Source: Caulobacter sp. (GTDB taxonomy: Bacteria; Pseudomonadota; Alphaproteobacteria; Caulobacterales; Caulobacteraceae). From it: a stretch of DNA of 64,000 nucleotides. Location: assembly GCA_019636175.1 (NCBI GenBank), contig JAHBYC010000004.1:1-64000 (forward strand), in the 5' to 3' direction. Of the stretch, positions 34,831-44,354 are shown one piece after another. Position numbers and translations under genes: made by a program. A model generated the notes under the pieces. The model was not told the origin of the DNA, ran no database searches, and saw only the letters and a list, made by a program, of their open reading frames with translations. Numbering within the stretch: position 1 is the stretch's first letter; each line of letters starts with the position of its first letter.

Positions 34831-35474
34831 TGGCCGCCGAGCCCCTGTTCACGGACGACGAGCTGGAGGCCGCGCGGGTTCTCTTCGCCGGCCAGGCCTC
34901 GTTCATGATGGGGGCGGTGAAGATGGACGGCCTGCCGGACGCCGGCATGCCCGAGGTCTGCTTCGCCGGGCGCTCCAATGTCGGCAAGTCCAGCCTGATC
35001 AACGCCCTGGTCGGCCACAAGAAGCTGGCCCGGGCCTCGAACGAACCGGGCCGCACGCGGGAGATCAACTTCTTCCTGCTGAACGACAGGATCCGGCTGG
35101 TCGACCTGCCGGGCTACGGCTTTGCCCGGGTCTCGCGCCAGACGGCCAACAAGTTCCAGGACCTGGGGCGGCAGTATCTGCGCGGGCGGCCCAATCTGAA
35201 GCGCGTCTATCTGCTGATCGACGCCCGCCATGGCCTCAAAGAGGTCGACAAGGAGGCGCTGGACGCCCTCGATGTCTCGGCGGTGTCCTACCAGATCGTC
35301 CTGACCAAGGCCGACAAGATCAAACCGGCCGAGGCCGCCGCCCTGGTGCAGAAGACCCAGGCCCAGATCATCAAGCGTCCGGCGGCATTCCCCCGGGTGC
35401 TGGCCACATCGGCGGAGAAGGGCGACGGCCTCCCCGAGCTGCGCGCCGAGATCAAGGCCGTCTGCGAGGTCTGA
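34830..35474 (+). CDS. yihA: Ribosome biogenesis GTP-binding protein YihA/YsxC (EngB)
   Basis: A 214-aa GTPase needed for large-subunit assembly. P-loop [15 protein letters not shown]2 with TREINFF; G3 DLPGYGFA; G4 TKADK; G5 ATSAEKGDG. The characteristic [10 protein letters not shown] switch identifies the EngB family. It is the last gene of the rpmH-rnpA-yidC block, translationally coupled to yidC through TGATG (34828-34832). Converges with the amidohydrolase gene, leaving 10 bp. Confidence 0.96.
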   Translation: MAAEPLFTDDELEAARVLFAGQASFMMGAVKMDGLPDAGMPEVCFAGRSNVGKSSLINALVGHKKLARASNEPGRTREINFFLLNDRIRLVDLPGYGFARVSRQTANKFQDLGRQYLRGRPNLKRVYLLIDARHGLKEVDKEALDALDVSAVSYQIVLTKADKIKPAEAAALVQKTQAQIIKRPAAFPRVLATSAEKGDGLPELRAEIKAVCEV

Positions 35475-35484
35475 AAGCCGTCCC

Positions 35485-36756
35485 CTACGGCGCCTTCACC
35501 ACCTCGCCGCCCTTCATCACGAAGGGCACGGTCTGCAGCACGGTGACGTCGGCCAGCGGGTCGCCGTCCACCGCGATCAGATCGCCCCAGGCCCCGACCT
35601 TGATCTCGCCGACATCCTTGCCCTGGCCCAGGGCCTCGGCCGAATTGATCGTCGCGCTCTGGATCGCCTGCAGCGGGGTGGCGCAGTAGCGCACCATGAC
35701 GGCGAACTGCCGGGCGTTGTCGCCGTGCGGATAGATGCCGGCGTCGGTGGAATAGATCTGCTTCACCCCGGCCTTGATCGACTTGCAGAAGTTCTGCCGC
35801 TGCACCTCGCCGATGTCGCGATCCTTTTTCAGCTCGCTCTCCCGCACCCCGTTTTTGGCGCCCTCGGCCTGGGTGTAGTCGGTGTTGTAGATGTCCATGC
35901 CGAAATAGGTCCCGGCCTTCACCGCCATGCGGATGCCCTCGTCATCGACCAGGCTGGCGTGCTCGATGGTGTCGACGCCGCCGGCGATGGCGGCGCGGAT
36001 GCCTTCCGGCCCGTGGGCGTGGGCGGCGACCTTCATCTCGGCCATATGGGCCTCGCTGGTCACGGCCCTGATCTCTTCGAGGGTCATCTGCTGCACCCCG
36101 ACGGCGTCATTGGAGAAGACCCCGCCGGTGGCGCAGATCTTGATGACCTTGGCGCCGTACTTCTTCAGCTTGCGCACCATTTTGCGGGCCTCGTCGGGCC
36201 CGTCGGCCACGGCGGCGGAGGTGCTGTCGGCCGACGGTGGCAGGTAGGTGGAGTCGCAATGGCCGCCGGTGGCGCCGATGGCGTAGGTGGCCGGCACGAT
36301 GCGCGGACCGATGATGATGCCCTCGTCGATGGCCTGTTCGACGGCGACGTCGTTGTAGCGGTCGGACCCGACGTTGCGCACGGTGGTGAACCCGGCCAGC
36401 AGGGTGGTCTCGGCGTTCCTCGCCGCCACCACGGTCCAGAAGTTGTCGGTAAAGGCCAGGCCCGTGTAGCCGCCGTAGAGGGGCGAGGAATCGAGATGCA
36501 CATGCATGTCGATCAGGCCCGGCATCAGGGTCAGGCCCGGAAGGTCGATCCGTTGGGCGTCAGCGGGGGCGGTCACCTCGCTCTGACGGCCCACAGCGGT
36601 GATGCGTCCGTCGGTGATCACCACCACCGGACGGTCGATGTATTTGCCGCTGCGCACATCCAGCATGCGCTCGGCCGTGATCGCCACGCTCGCCGCGCTG
36701 GCCGCACCCGCCACAAGGCTGAGCGCGAGGCCCGCCGCCAAAGCCAAACGCCGCAT
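35485..36756 (-). CDS. Secreted amidohydrolase, Xaa-Pro/Xaa-Arg dipeptidase-like
   Basis: A 423-aa metal-dependent hydrolase of the amidohydrolase superfamily with a signal peptide (MRRLALAAGLALSLVAGAAS). The binuclear site is complete: His85-x-His87 (DMHVHLD), carboxylated Lys206 (VIKICATGG), His246/His248 (AHAHGPEG), His266 (IEHASLVDD) and Asp338 (STDAG). It closely resembles the Caulobacter Cc2672/Sgx9260-type enzymes shown to hydrolyse N-acyl and dipeptide substrates with C-terminal Pro, Lys or Arg. I infer periplasmic dipeptide hydrolysis, which would fit with the M2 peptidase at 19794. Start ATG 36756 overlaps no neighbour. Confidence 0.88.
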   Translation of the reverse strand: MRRLALAAGLALSLVAGAASAASVAITAERMLDVRSGKYIDRPVVVITDGRITAVGRQSEVTAPADAQRIDLPGLTLMPGLIDMHVHLDSSPLYGGYTGLAFTDNFWTVVAARNAETTLLAGFTTVRNVGSDRYNDVAVEQAIDEGIIIGPRIVPATYAIGATGGHCDSTYLPPSADSTSAAVADGPDEARKMVRKLKKYGAKVIKICATGGVFSNDAVGVQQMTLEEIRAVTSEAHMAEMKVAAHAHGPEGIRAAIAGGVDTIEHASLVDDEGIRMAVKAGTYFGMDIYNTDYTQAEGAKNGVRESELKKDRDIGEVQRQNFCKSIKAGVKQIYSTDAGIYPHGDNARQFAVMVRYCATPLQAIQSATINSAEALGQGKDVGEIKVGAWGDLIAVDGDPLADVTVLQTVPFVMKGGEVVKAP

Positions 36757-36892
36757 CTGATCCGCCCCGAATGAGTTCCCTTGAGGCCGGCGACGCTAGA
36801 GCCAATTGCGGCCCCTGCAAACCGGCTTTTGCCCCGTCGCACGGCCAGGGCGCGCTCTGGACGGCGGGCGGCCGGCGCGGCAAGCTCGGGGC

Positions 36893-37642
36893 ATGATCAG
36901 CACAGACTATTTTTCCAGCTTCGATGGCCAGCGCATCGCCTTCCACCGGGCCGGCGAGGGCCGTCCGGTGCTGATGCTGCACGGCTTCCTGGCCAATGCG
37001 GTGCAGAACTGGGTCGAGCCGGGCATCGTCGAGGCCGTGGTCAAGGCGGGGTTCCAGGTCATCGCCCCCGACCTGCGCGGCCATGGCCGGTCCGCTGCGC
37101 CGCATGAGGCGTCGGCCTGGCCCGGCGATGTTCTGGCCATGGACCAGGAGGCGCTGGTCGCCCATCTGGGCCTGATCGAGTTCGACCTGGTCGGCTACAG
37201 CCTCGGCGCCCGCACCGCGGTGCGCTGTCTGGTGCGCGGCATGCGGCCGGGCCGCTGCGTGCTGGGCGGGATGGGCGACAGCGGGGTGATGCAGGCCGGC
37301 GCCCGGGCGGCGATGTTCGAGGACTCTATCCGCCATGGCGAGGCGGCAAAGGACCCGCGGGCCGGCAAATACATCCAGGCCCGCATCAAGGCGGGCGGTC
37401 TCAGCTCAGAGGCTCTTCTGGGCGTCCTGGCCAGCTTCATGCCGACCACCGCGGCGGATCTGGCCGCGCTGACCACGCCGATCCTGGTCGTCAGCGGGCG
37501 CGATGACGACGACAACGGCTCGGCCGAGCGGCTGGCCATGACCCTGGCCAACGCCAAGGCGCGGCGAATCGATGGCAATCACCTGACCGCCGTGGCCGAA
37601 CCGGCGCTCGCAGAGGCCATCACCGGCTGGCTGACAGCCTGA
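36893..37642 (+). CDS. Alpha/beta-hydrolase fold protein
   Basis: A 249-aa alpha/beta hydrolase. The oxyanion region is VLMLHGFLANAVQNW, the strand-turn APDLRGHGRS is classic, and the nucleophile is Ser103 in GYSLGA. The acid is in the VVSGRDDDDNG loop and the catalytic His in GNHLTAV. It has a short lid, as in esterases and dienelactone-type hydrolases; the substrate is unknown. Start ATG 36893 opens a normal N-terminus (MISTDYFSSFDGQRIAFHRAG); the frame is open further upstream but that part is Arg-rich and overlaps the amidohydrolase promoter region. Divergent from that gene. Confidence 0.88.
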   Translation: MISTDYFSSFDGQRIAFHRAGEGRPVLMLHGFLANAVQNWVEPGIVEAVVKAGFQVIAPDLRGHGRSAAPHEASAWPGDVLAMDQEALVAHLGLIEFDLVGYSLGARTAVRCLVRGMRPGRCVLGGMGDSGVMQAGARAAMFEDSIRHGEAAKDPRAGKYIQARIKAGGLSSEALLGVLASFMPTTAADLAALTTPILVVSGRDDDDNGSAERLAMTLANAKARRIDGNHLTAVAEPALAEAITGWLTA

Positions 37643-37862
37643 TCCCCCCTCAGCGCGAAGCAATGGGGGAGGGGGGCCGCCGGCCCGACCCAGGGCAGGT
37701 GGTGGAGGGGGCAGCGGCGGCGTCGGCCCCATAGTCCGGAAAGCGGTCGTCGCGGACCGCGCCGTAACGTCCTCTTCCTGACAGGCCGGAGCAGCTCCCT
37801 CCACCACGCGCGTATCCGCGCGCGGTCCCCCTTCCCCGTGGGCTGCGCTCACGGGGGAGGAT
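37643..37862. other. Intergenic GC-rich inverted repeats, no gene
   Basis: The gap between the converging hydrolase and amn genes holds mirrored GGGGGA/TCCCCC blocks at both ends, with CCCGTGGGC and GCTCACGGG near the right side. It looks like another paired repeat of the same general kind as 17887-18012. No reading frame or RNA gene is supported. Confidence 0.45.
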
Positions 37863-39308
37863 TTACCGGAACGGCGGCTCGTCGAAGGCCCGCAGTTTGC
37901 GGCTGTGCAGCCTGGGCCCCTCCGCCCGCAGCAGATCGACGGTGGCGATGCCGATCTGCAGGTGCTGGCCGATCGCCCGCTCATAGAAGGCGTTGGCCTG
38001 GCCGGGCAGTTTGATCTCGCCGTGCAGCGGCTTGTCGGAGACGCACAGAAGGGTGCCGTAGGGCACCCGGAAGCGGAAGCCCTGGGCGGCGATGGTGGCG
38101 CTTTCCATATCGATGCCCACCGCCCGGCTCTGGTTGAAGCGGATGGCGCTGAGGGTGAAGCGCAGTTCCCAGTTCCGGTCGTCGGTGGTGACCACCGTAC
38201 CGGTCCGCAGCCGCTTTTTCAGGCTCTCCCCACTCTCGCCGCTGACCTGCTTGGCCGCGTCATAGAGGGCGCGCTGCACCTCGGCGATGCTGGGGATCGG
38301 GATGTCGGTGGGCAGGATGTCGTCCAGCACATGGTCGTCGCGCAGATAGGCGTGGGCCAGCACATAGTCGCCGATCTTCTGGCTGCCGCGCAGCCCGCCG
38401 CAGTGACCGATCATCAGCCAGGCCTGGGGCCGCAGAACGGCCAGGTGGTCGGTGATGGTCTTGGCGTTGGACGGGCCGACGCCGATGTTGACCAGGGTGA
38501 TGCCCTGACCATCCGGCGCCATCAGGTGATAGGCCGGCATCTGGTGACGCCGCCAGGCGCCGTTGGCCACCGCCAGTTCAGGATCGGGGGTGTCCCTGGT
38601 GACATAGACGCCGCCGGAGCAGGACAGGGCCTCATACTTGCCCTGCTGCAGCTGCTCGCAGCCCCAGCGGACGAACTCGTCGACATAGCGATGGTAGTTG
38701 GTGAACAGAATATACTGCTGCACATGCTCGGCCGGCGCGCCGGTATAGTGCTTCAGCCGGGCCAGGGAAAAATCCGTGCGCAGACCGTCGAACAGGGCCA
38801 GCGGCCGCTCGTCGGCGATCATCGGGTCCCAGTAGCCGTCCGCCACCTCGTCGCCGATGTGGGCCAGTTCGGTGGCCGGGAACCAGCGGGCGATCTCCGA
38901 GGCCTGGGCGTCGGCCAGGCTCAGGTCGCCGCCGTCGAGCACGTAGGGGAAGGGAATTTCCTGCAGCGAGCGGCCGACTTCGACCTCGACGCCGAAGTCC
39001 TCCATCATCAGGGCCAGCTGCTCGACAAGATAGTCGCGGAACATCGCCGGACGGGTGACGGTGGTGGCGTAGGAGCCCGGATTGGAGATGCGGGCGTAGG
39101 CGCGGGTGATCGACGGATAGCCGCTGTCGCCTGACCAGTGCAGCCGCAGTTCGGGATAGGCGTAGGCGCCGCTTTCGCGAAGGGCGGGGTCGGGACGCAC
39201 GCCGGCCTCGAGGAAGGCCTTCAGATGGGTGCGCAGGGCCTCGACGGAGCGGTCGTATTCTTCTTCAAGCCGCGCGACGATGGCGGCTGCTTCTTTCTGC
39301 TTTTTCAT
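37863..39308 (-). CDS. amn: AMP nucleosidase
   Basis: A 481-aa enzyme that splits AMP into adenine and ribose 5-phosphate, controlling purine salvage. The N-terminal AMN domain (about 1-180) includes GVRPDPALRESGAYAYPELRL and SITRAYARISNPGSYATTVTRP. The C-terminal phosphorylase-like domain has LVNIGVGPSNAKT, WLMIGHCGGLRGSQKIGDYVLAHAYLRDDHVLD and the VGIDMESATIAAQGFRF substrate-binding block followed by CVSDKPLHGEIK. All blocks are intact and length is normal. ATG 39308. Confidence 0.95.
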   Translation of the reverse strand: MKKQKEAAAIVARLEEEYDRSVEALRTHLKAFLEAGVRPDPALRESGAYAYPELRLHWSGDSGYPSITRAYARISNPGSYATTVTRPAMFRDYLVEQLALMMEDFGVEVEVGRSLQEIPFPYVLDGGDLSLADAQASEIARWFPATELAHIGDEVADGYWDPMIADERPLALFDGLRTDFSLARLKHYTGAPAEHVQQYILFTNYHRYVDEFVRWGCEQLQQGKYEALSCSGGVYVTRDTPDPELAVANGAWRRHQMPAYHLMAPDGQGITLVNIGVGPSNAKTITDHLAVLRPQAWLMIGHCGGLRGSQKIGDYVLAHAYLRDDHVLDDILPTDIPIPSIAEVQRALYDAAKQVSGESGESLKKRLRTGTVVTTDDRNWELRFTLSAIRFNQSRAVGIDMESATIAAQGFRFRVPYGTLLCVSDKPLHGEIKLPGQANAFYERAIGQHLQIGIATVDLLRAEGPRLHSRKLRAFDEPPFR

Positions 39309-39401
39309 GGCGCCTTATAGCGGTGAGTTTTGACTTAGGCGAGACAGTGTTCGCCCGGTCGCATGCTTGCGCCGACGCAGGGTCAAAACCACATCCTGAC
39401 C

Positions 39402-40328
39402 ATGAACAATACCCTTCGCACCTTCATGCTGCTCGCCGGGCTCACGGCCCTCTTCGTCGGGGTCGGCTGGCTGATCGGCGGCGCCGCCGGAATGGTCATC
39501 GGCCTGGTCCTGGCCGGCGCCATGAACCTCTTCAGCTACTGGAACGCCGACCGGATCGTTCTGCGGATGTATCGGGCCCAGCCGGTCGGTCCGGATCATC
39601 CCGATCCGGCCGTCCGGGTCTATGCCCGGGATGTGCTGGAGATGGCCGCCCGGGCCGGCCTGCCGCCGCCGAAGGTCTATGTCATCGATGAGGACCAGCC
39701 GAACGCCTTCGCCACCGGCCGCAATCCCGAGAACGCGGCCGTCGCGGCGACGGTCGGCCTGCTGCGGATGCTCGACCGGCGTGAGGTTCGCGGCGTCATG
39801 GCCCATGAACTGGCCCATGTGCGCCATCGCGACACCCTGACCATGACCATCACCGCGACCCTGGCCGGCGCCATTTCCGCCATCGCCAACATCGGGCTGT
39901 TCTTCGGCGGCGACCGCGACCGGCCCGGCGGCCTCCTGGGGACTCTTGCCCTGGCCATCCTCGCCCCGATGGCGGCGGGTCTGGTGCAGATGGCGATCAG
40001 TCGCGGCCGGGAGTACGAGGCCGATCGTGGCGGGGCCGAAATCAGCGGCGATCCGGAGGCCCTGGCCAGCGCCCTGGCGAAGATCGAGAGCTGGTCGAGG
40101 CGCGCGGTCAACCACACCGCCGAGCGCAATCCGGCCACCGCCCAGATGTTCATCATAAACCCCCTGTCCGGCGAAGGGGCCGACAACCTGTTCTCGACCC
40201 ATCCCAGCACCGCAAACCGCGTCGCGGCCCTTCGCCGGCTGCGGTCGGGTCCCGGCGTTGACCCGGTTTCCGGCCCTGCCCGGACCGCCGTCCCCGTGAC
40301 GCCCCGGCGGCCGGGTCCCTGGGGCTGA
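39402..40328 (+). CDS. htpX: Membrane zinc metalloprotease HtpX
   Basis: A 308-aa M48-family protease of envelope quality control. Two N-terminal membrane helices ([20 protein letters not shown] onward) lead into a cytoplasmic catalytic domain with zinc motif HELAH (135-139), downstream [15 protein letters not shown] with the third ligand, and [11 protein letters not shown] near the C-terminus. The start is ATG 39402, since MNNTLRTF is the conserved HtpX N-terminus; an in-frame ATG at 39363 would add an unrelated 13 residues. It degrades misfolded membrane proteins with FtsH. Divergent from amn. Confidence 0.95.
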   Translation: MNNTLRTFMLLAGLTALFVGVGWLIGGAAGMVIGLVLAGAMNLFSYWNADRIVLRMYRAQPVGPDHPDPAVRVYARDVLEMAARAGLPPPKVYVIDEDQPNAFATGRNPENAAVAATVGLLRMLDRREVRGVMAHELAHVRHRDTLTMTITATLAGAISAIANIGLFFGGDRDRPGGLLGTLALAILAPMAAGLVQMAISRGREYEADRGGAEISGDPEALASALAKIESWSRRAVNHTAERNPATAQMFIINPLSGEGADNLFSTHPSTANRVAALRRLRSGPGVDPVSGPARTAVPVTPRRPGPWG

Positions 40329-40370
40329 GGGTTGCGCGGCCGGCCGGGGGCGGCTATCTGACCCCCGTCA

Positions 40371-40475
40371 CTGGGGAGTAGCCGCCCGCATATCCAGCGG
40401 GGTTGTCGTCAACAGACTTGGGGTTTCGATCCCATGGCGACATCAGCCGAGAGGCCTGGCGAGACCTTTGGCTTT
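40371..40475 (+). ncRNA. yybP-ykoY (manganese) riboswitch
   Basis: The leader of the UPF0016 exporter gene shows the conserved strings of this riboswitch class: GGGGAGTAGCC (40373-40383) at the 5' side, GTCAACAGACTTGGGG in the middle, and CCGAGAGGCCTGGCGAGACC (40447-40466) followed by TTTGGC at the 3' side. The L1 and L3 loops that clamp Mn2+ in the known structures come from the first and last of these. About 75 bp between aptamer and ATG 40552 contain GC-rich segments suited to an expression platform. Binding Mn2+ would be expected to turn on exporter expression. A covariance-model search would settle it. Confidence 0.83.
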
Positions 40476-40551
40476 CGCGCCGGCTCATGCGGGGTCCTGG
40501 CGCGGGACGCCATTGGTCCGACCGTTTGGCCCCGCCGGGATATTGTTCTTC

Positions 40552-41115
40552 ATGCAGGCTTTTCTGGTTTCCACCGGGCTGGTCGCCGTCGCCGAGATTG
40601 GCGACAAGACCCAGCTTCTCGCCATTCTCCTGGCCGCGCGCTTCCGCCGGCCCTGGCCGATCATCGCGGGCATTCTGGTCGCCACCCTGGCCAACCACGC
40701 CCTGGCCGCCCTGGTCGGTCAGATCGCCGCCCAGTGGCTGGACGGGCCCTGGATCCATTGGGTTCTGGGCGTCGCCTTCCTCGGCTTCGCGGTCTGGGCG
40801 CTGATCCCCGACAAGATCGACGAGGAGGAGGCGGATCCGACGCTGCGGGCGGAATCGATCTTCCTGACCACCGCCATCGCCTTCTTCCTGGTGGAGATGG
40901 GCGACAAGACCCAGGTCGCGACCATTGGCCTGGGCGCCCGGTTCCAGAATGTGCTGGAGGTGGCCGCCGGCACCACCTTGGGCATGATGATCGCCAACGT
41001 TCCGGCGGTGCTGCTGGGCGAGGCGGCGGCCACCACCCTGCCGCTGAAATACATCCGCTGGGCCGCCGCCGCGGGCTTCGCGGCGGTCGGCTTCTGGGTG
41101 CTGCTGGCGGGCTAA
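40552..41115 (+). CDS. UPF0016/GDT1-family Mn2+ (or Ca2+) exporter
   Basis: A 187-aa membrane protein with six hydrophobic segments arranged as two inverted halves. Each half has the family motif E-x-G-D-K-T: EIGDKT (15-20) and EMGDKT (115-120). These acidic residues form the cation pathway. Members such as MneA/Mnx and yeast Gdt1 move Mn2+ or Ca2+ by H+ exchange. The riboswitch-like leader directly upstream points to manganese. Start ATG 40552 is chosen; an upstream open stretch from 40468 overlaps the aptamer. Confidence 0.92.
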   Translation: MQAFLVSTGLVAVAEIGDKTQLLAILLAARFRRPWPIIAGILVATLANHALAALVGQIAAQWLDGPWIHWVLGVAFLGFAVWALIPDKIDEEEADPTLRAESIFLTTAIAFFLVEMGDKTQVATIGLGARFQNVLEVAAGTTLGMMIANVPAVLLGEAAATTLPLKYIRWAAAAGFAAVGFWVLLAG

Positions 41116-41190
41116 GGCGCGGTCCGATGAGTCTGGACCGGTAATCGGATCAAGAGGCGCTCTGCTCCGGCCCGTGAGGGCAGGGCGCCC

Positions 41191-41226
41191 CATAGCAAAG
41201 GGCCCCGGAGTTTCCTCCGGGGCCCT
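41191..41226 (-). terminator. Rho-independent terminator behind the OmpA-family gene
   Basis: AGGGCCCCGGAG (41199-41210) pairs with CTCCGGGGCCCT (41215-41226) as a perfect 12-bp stem with a TTTC loop. On the minus strand TTTGCTATG follows, a weak U-tract. The OmpA gene stop lies 30 bp upstream in that orientation. It may act on both converging genes. Confidence 0.78.
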
Positions 41227-41255
41227 CGCTTAAGCGTTGTCGCTTGGGATCAGGA

Positions 41256-42320
41256 TCAGAAGTTGATCGAGATCGTCGAGCGGCGGTTCAGGGGTTCCTT
41301 CACCCCGTCGCCGGTGGCGACGGCGGGCTCGGATTCACCCTTCCAGTCGACCGAGAGGGTCGAGCTGTTGACGCCCATGCCCACCAGGGCGTCAGCGACG
41401 GCCTTGGAGCGGCGCTGCGACAGGCCGACGTTGTACTTGGCCGAACCGGAGGTGTCGGCGTGACCGACAACCACGATCTGGGTGGCGTTACCGGCCTGGG
41501 CGTACTGGGCGGCTTCCGAAACCACCGTCTGGGCTTCCGGCGTCAGGATCGACTGATCGAACGGGAAGTAGACGATGAACTCGCGCGCTTCGTAGACCGG
41601 CGCCGGCGGCGGCGGCGGAGGCGGCGGGGGCTCGGGCGGCGGGGGCGGCGGAGCCGGCGGCTCCGGCGGCGGCGGCGGGGGAGGCGGAGCCGCGAAGCTG
41701 TAGCGGATGCCCACGGTCACCGACTGGTCGTTGTAGCTGCCCTTCATCGGGCCGGCCGCGCCGTTGTTGGTGAAGTTGAAGTCACCGGTCTGGAAGTAGC
41801 GGTAGGTCAGGTCGACGTTGACCCGATCGGTCGCCTTGGCGCTGACGCCGGCGATCGCCTGCCAGGCCCAGGTGGAGTCGCTGTCGTCGACGATGAAGTC
41901 GTTGAACGGCGGATCCTGGGTGTCGTACTGCGCACCGGCGATACCGGCGCCGACGCCCACGAACGGGCTGAGGTCGCCGTCCGGGATGAAGTCGAACAGG
42001 ACGTTGCCCATCAGCGAGAAGACTTCGAGGTTGCCGCCGCTGGTGAACACCGCGCCATCCGGCACGTCGCCGGGACGGTAGGCGCCTTCGAGTTCAACGC
42101 GCCAGTGGGGCGACAGACGGTAGCCGAGACGGGCCGCGCCCATCCAGGTGTCGTCCGGATCGACGTTGGCGGCGCCGCCGGCGCCGAGTTCATAGTTGGT
42201 GTCGTCGGACCAGTGGTAACCGAGGTCGATCGCCCCGTACCAACCGGCGTCCTGCGCCGAGGCGCCCGACGCCACGAGCGTCGCAGCAATCGCCGCACCC
42301 GCCAGAAGCTTGAATTTCAT
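41256..42320 (-). CDS. OmpA-family outer-membrane protein with beta-barrel and peptidoglycan-binding domain
   Basis: A 354-aa outer-membrane protein. Signal peptide MKFKLLAGAAIAATLVASGA, cleaved near GASAQ. Residues about 24-210 form an eight-stranded barrel of the OmpA/OprF type (GWYGAIDLGYHWSDD, VELEGAYRPGDV, VNVDLTYRYFQTGDF, SVTVGIRYSF at the end). A striking Pro/Glu linker of about 33 residues, almost pure proline, follows. The C-terminal OmpA domain (about 247-354) has FIVYFPFDQSILTPEAQ, VVGHADTSGSAKYNVGLSQRRSKAVADAL and ends in NRRSTISINF, which bind meso-diaminopimelate of peptidoglycan. It ties the outer membrane to the cell wall. ATG 42320; terminator downstream. Confidence 0.93.
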   Translation of the reverse strand: MKFKLLAGAAIAATLVASGASAQDAGWYGAIDLGYHWSDDTNYELGAGGAANVDPDDTWMGAARLGYRLSPHWRVELEGAYRPGDVPDGAVFTSGGNLEVFSLMGNVLFDFIPDGDLSPFVGVGAGIAGAQYDTQDPPFNDFIVDDSDSTWAWQAIAGVSAKATDRVNVDLTYRYFQTGDFNFTNNGAAGPMKGSYNDQSVTVGIRYSFAAPPPPPPPPEPPAPPPPPPEPPPPPPPPPAPVYEAREFIVYFPFDQSILTPEAQTVVSEAAQYAQAGNATQIVVVGHADTSGSAKYNVGLSQRRSKAVADALVGMGVNSSTLSVDWKGESEPAVATGDGVKEPLNRRSTISINF

Positions 42321-42495
42321 CGAAAGAGCCCTCTCTTGCCCGCGATGCGACACGTGGTCGCTTCATTCCCAGTTATAGCAATGCATCGCCGCGCGCAAAG
42401 TGCCCGCGAAGCCACACCAAGGTTCATTTTTCTGCCATGATCCCCTTTCGGGCGAATTAATAGGCTCACGGTTGAGCCCGGCGCCGGTCTGGCGA

Positions 42496-44271
42496 TCATC
42501 GAGCGTCCCTCATGCGTCGACGACCCGACAGAGCGTTCGGCTGGTTGAGCGCCTTTCGGTATTCGTCGCGGCGTTCGTGGATCGAGGCGATCACCAGGCC
42601 CATCGGAATGCCGATATCGACCAGGGCCGCCTCCGACAGCTGCAGCGACGCCTCGATGGTCTCCGGTACGGCGTCGGTGGCCCCCAGTTCGTAGAGCCGG
42701 CTGGCGTGGCGGGCGTCGCGGGCGCGGGCAACGATGGTCAGGTCCGAGCGCATGTCGCGGGCGGTGGCGACCACCGCCTCTGTGCCGTCGGGATTGTCCA
42801 TGGTGACGACCAGGGCCCTGGCGGTCTCCAGCCCGCAAAGCCGCAGGAAGTCGGTGCGCGATGCGTCGCCGAAGAAGATTCGTCCCCCCGCGCGCCGGCC
42901 GCTTTCCACCAGCCGGGGATCGCGGTCGATGGCCACCCAGGGCAGGTCGTGACGGTTCAGCATGTCGCCGACCAGCTGTCCGACCCGGCCGTAGCCGATG
43001 ACGATGACGCTGGGCTCGGCGGCCTCGCCGCTGTCCGGCTCCACCGGCAGGGCGTCCGGCTGCGCCCCGGGGCGTCCGCCCATCCGGGCCCCGATCGAGG
43101 CCAGCAGCGGGATGAAGAACATCGACAGGGTGACGGCCACCAGCAGGGTCTGGCCGATGTCGCGCGACACCACCCCCGTGCCCATGGCGCTGCCCAGGAT
43201 GACGAAGGCGAACTCGCCGCCGGCGGCCAGCAGCAGGGCCGCCTCCAGCGCCACCTTGCTGGTCAGGCCGAACAAACGGGCCAGGCCGTAGACGACCGAT
43301 CCGGTCAGGGCGATCAGGCCCGCGGTGACGCCAAGGATGGTCAGGGGTTCGGCAAACAGCCGCGACAGGTCCAGCCCGATGCCCACCGAGACGAAGAACA
43401 GGCCCAGCAACAGGCCCTTGAAGGGTTCGATGGTGCGCTCGACCTCATGGCGATACTCGGTCTCGGCCAGCAGAAGGCCGGCGACGAAGGCGCCCAGCGC
43501 CATGGACAGCCCGGTCAGGGCGGCCAGCAGGCCCGCGCCGATGACCACCAGCAGGCTGGCGGCCATGAACAGCTCCTCGCTCTTGGCCTTGGCCACGGAC
43601 CGCAGCATCGGCCGCAGCAACAGTCGGCCGGCGACCACCAGGATCAGCAGGCCCACGGCGGCGGGGGCGAAGGCCAACAGGTCCCGGGCGGCGAAGGCGC
43701 CCTCGCCGCGGCGGCCCAGCACCGCCAGGGTGATCAGGATCGGGGCCACCGCCAGGTCCTGGAACAGCAGGATGGCGAAGGTGGCGCGCCCGGCCTGGCT
43801 GTGCTGCCGCTTCTTCTCGGCCAGCAGGGGCATGACGATGGCCGTCGATGACAGGGCCAGGGCCGCGCCGATCGCCGCCGCCGCCGGGGCCGGCTGGCCC
43901 AGCAGCATCGCCGCCCCGGCGATCACCGCGCAGGAGAGGGCGACCTGCAGGCCGCCCAGGCCGAAGACATAGCGGCGCAACAGGCGCAATCGCTCCCAGG
44001 ACAGCTCCAGCCCGATCATGAACAGCAGGAAGACAACCCCGAACTCGGCCAGCTGCGAGATGTCCTCGGGATTGTCGACCGTGACGGCTCTCAACCAGGG
44101 TATCTGGTCGGCCTGGGCCCCCAGGCCATAAGGCCCCAGCACCACCCCGGCGCCGAGAAACCCGAGAATCGGGCTGATATTCCACCGCCGGAACAGGGGC
44201 ACCACGATGCCCGCGGTCGCCAGAAACAGCACCGCGTCCTTGTATTCGCTGGGGGAAATTTCCGCCGCCAT
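42496..44271 (-). CDS. CPA2-family K+/H+ antiporter with RCK domain (KefB/KefC/YbaL-like)
   Basis: A 591-aa protein. About 12 membrane segments make up the exchanger domain (LFLATAGIVVPLFRRWNISPILGFLGAGVVLGPYG and FLLFMIGLELSWERLRLLRRYVFGLGGLQV). A cytoplasmic TrkA-N/RCK domain starts near residue 415 with VIVIGYGRVGQLVGDMLNR, a nucleotide-binding Rossmann fold, and continues with GDASRTDFLRLCGLETARALVVTMDN. The C-terminal RCK-C part of about 70 residues ends the protein. It exports K+ in exchange for H+, typically under electrophile or pH stress. AAGGAG precedes ATG 44271. Divergent from the copper cluster. No KefF/KefG ancillary gene is adjacent. Confidence 0.92.
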   Translation of the reverse strand: MAAEISPSEYKDAVLFLATAGIVVPLFRRWNISPILGFLGAGVVLGPYGLGAQADQIPWLRAVTVDNPEDISQLAEFGVVFLLFMIGLELSWERLRLLRRYVFGLGGLQVALSCAVIAGAAMLLGQPAPAAAAIGAALALSSTAIVMPLLAEKKRQHSQAGRATFAILLFQDLAVAPILITLAVLGRRGEGAFAARDLLAFAPAAVGLLILVVAGRLLLRPMLRSVAKAKSEELFMAASLLVVIGAGLLAALTGLSMALGAFVAGLLLAETEYRHEVERTIEPFKGLLLGLFFVSVGIGLDLSRLFAEPLTILGVTAGLIALTGSVVYGLARLFGLTSKVALEAALLLAAGGEFAFVILGSAMGTGVVSRDIGQTLLVAVTLSMFFIPLLASIGARMGGRPGAQPDALPVEPDSGEAAEPSVIVIGYGRVGQLVGDMLNRHDLPWVAIDRDPRLVESGRRAGGRIFFGDASRTDFLRLCGLETARALVVTMDNPDGTEAVVATARDMRSDLTIVARARDARHASRLYELGATDAVPETIEASLQLSEAALVDIGIPMGLVIASIHERRDEYRKALNQPNALSGRRRMRDAR

Positions 44272-44354
44272 CCGGGCTCCTTGTTCAAGTCGCGTCAGTA
44301 TGACCCGCCAGAGCCGTCTTGCGGAAGTCCGCGACGGCGACTAGAGGCGGCGCC

